Source: Hyphomicrobiales bacterium (GTDB taxonomy: Bacteria > Pseudomonadota > Alphaproteobacteria > Rhizobiales > Rhizobiaceae). Taken from it: a DNA stretch of 32,742 nucleotides. Under the pieces are notes generated by a model. That model was not told the DNA's origin, made no database searches, and saw only the letters and a program-made list of their open reading frames with translations. Positions 32,143-32,742 of this stretch are shown here, piece after piece. The position numbers and the translations under genes are program-made. The stretch is taken from positions 1 to 32,742 of the forward strand of contig UCNG01000014.1 of NCBI GenBank assembly GCA_900473915.1, written 5' to 3'. Numbering within the stretch: the first letter of the stretch is position 1; each line of letters begins with the position of its first letter.

Positions 32143-32742
32143 CGAAAACCCCTCAATTACCGGCAATGCATTGATCGCAACAATAGAAGGGTATTTTCCT
32201 TCATTAGGCAATGCAAAATATCAGATGGAAAATGAAACTACTTTTAAAAAATAAGGATAATCAAGAAATTGCATCGATTGCCCTGTCAGCAGACCCATTC
32301 TTTCCGAGTAAAGCATATTCGCGTATACTTTGTCGTATAACTATCTGATTTTATTATATTATTTACAATAATCCCCTAGAACAAGGGGGGTGTATATGTG
32401 AGAAACTGACACCCTTTGATTGATTGTGCCCAGCGGATGCAAATAATGGTTGCTGGCAACTGAGGATTTTAAACTGGTACAGACGTTAACCTTATCTGGG
32501 AAAAGCGCAATCAAGCCGGACCTTCCGCGCGGCACTGAGCCGCCCGGAGAAGCAATTTGATCGAATCGAAAAACAGCGAACCACCGCTCTCGGATCAACA
32601 CAACATTGTAGCAAGCTTGAATATCCGACTTGGCTTCAACCAAACCAGACGAGTGATTCAAAAGAATTTTTCAGCCCCTAGGCTGTAGTGACGAACTAAC
32701 TTGTGGTTTGGTATGAGCAAAAAATCTTCAGCTTTAGGAGCG
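32143..32742. other. 600-bp AT-rich stretch upstream of the autotransporter
   Basis: No convincing gene. It probably holds the autotransporter promoter and control sites: GGCAATGCA occurs twice in direct orientation (32162-32170 and 32207-32215), the first within the palindrome CAATGCATTG (32164-32173). The related ATTGCATCGATTGCC lies at 32268-32282. A weak hairpin, CCCCT...AGGGG, lies near 32376-32391. A 43-codon frame from a TTG at 32557 to 32688 with GGAGAAG ahead of it may be chance. A 100-codon minus frame (32359-32661) resembles no family. The right edge holds a repeat copy. Confidence 0.5.
32678..32742 (+). repeat. partner of the ehuA-enuR repeat (copy B), cut by the window end
   Basis: From CTAG at 32678 this sequence matches 17521-17557 in 31 of the first 37 bases, with 18 identical bases at the start and only transitions as differences. 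Further on the match weakens, but TTTAGG (from 32733) stands where copy A has ACTAGG. The two ends of this copy are weakly inverted (GCTGTAG against GCTGAAG). It may be the end of a mobile element that continues past the window, or a small non-coding element. Confidence 0.5.

Noticed and set aside
32359-32661. 100-codon minus-strand open frame upstream of the autotransporter
   Set aside because: No family resemblance and no binding site; it runs across a hairpin and AT-rich sequence more typical of a control region.
32557-32688. 43-codon plus-strand frame starting TTG after GGAGAAG
   Set aside because: The binding site is tempting but the product is unrecognisable, and the stop falls inside the repeat copy; too little to call a gene.

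Overview
The window looks like an accessory-metabolism stretch of a Hyphomicrobiales (Rhizobiales) genome, most likely Brucella/Ochrobactrum or a close relative. The clues are the protein families (DUF2865, a Lys/His-rich exported protein, a FdhA-type formaldehyde dehydrogenase, ectoine-utilisation genes in the rhizobial/roseobacter style), the moderate G+C content, and a short dispersed repeat with an AGAGCATTTCC-like end. The organism call is inference; no rRNA, tRNA or other taxonomic marker lies in the window. No CRISPR array, prophage or complete insertion sequence was seen.

Layout. 1-748: no convincing gene. 749-3602: a type II NADH dehydrogenase, a glutathione S-transferase, a DUF488 protein, and an oppositely read pair of small exported proteins (3399-3994). 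4203-6331: an OmpR/EnvZ-type two-component pair with a 4-bp overlap. 6362-18972: an ectoine/hydroxyectoine catabolic island. Its left arm reads leftward (AsnC/Lrp regulator, semialdehyde dehydrogenase, class III aminotransferase). Its right arm reads rightward (eutB, eutC, eutD, eutE, ehuB, ehuC, ehuD, ehuA) and meets a convergent MocR-type regulator, enuR. 19261-26761: a LacI-family regulator convergent with a leftward sugar operon (binding protein, two permeases, UgpC-type ATPase, TIM-barrel isomerase/epimerase, Gfo/Idh/MocA dehydrogenase). 27055-28245: a glutathione-independent formaldehyde dehydrogenase. 28426-29283: a DUF2865 exported protein. 29318-32142: a small helix-turn-helix protein and an autotransporter. 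32143-32742: AT-rich upstream region, ending in the start of a repeated sequence.

How the genes work together. EhuB captures ectoines in the periplasm, EhuC/EhuD/EhuA import them, EutD opens the ring, and EutE removes the acetyl group to give (hydroxy)diaminobutyrate. The aminotransferase and the dehydrogenase then convert this to (hydroxy)aspartate. EutB and EutC are expected to turn hydroxyaspartate into aspartate through iminosuccinate. EnuR (PLP-binding) and the AsnC-type protein are the expected regulators. eutA, present in some other clusters, is absent here. The second system imports an unidentified carbohydrate and probably oxidises and isomerises it. Two identical 14-bp LacI-type operators lie upstream of its binding-protein gene.

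The less ordinary observations are: a 36-codon leader ORF whose stop overlaps an eutB start codon; a dispersed repeat that encodes the last 12 residues and the stop of the Gfo/Idh/MocA gene; a CTAG-bounded repeat between ehuA and enuR with a related copy at the window's right edge; three palindromes between enuR and the LacI gene; and an autotransporter overlapped by a small HTH gene.
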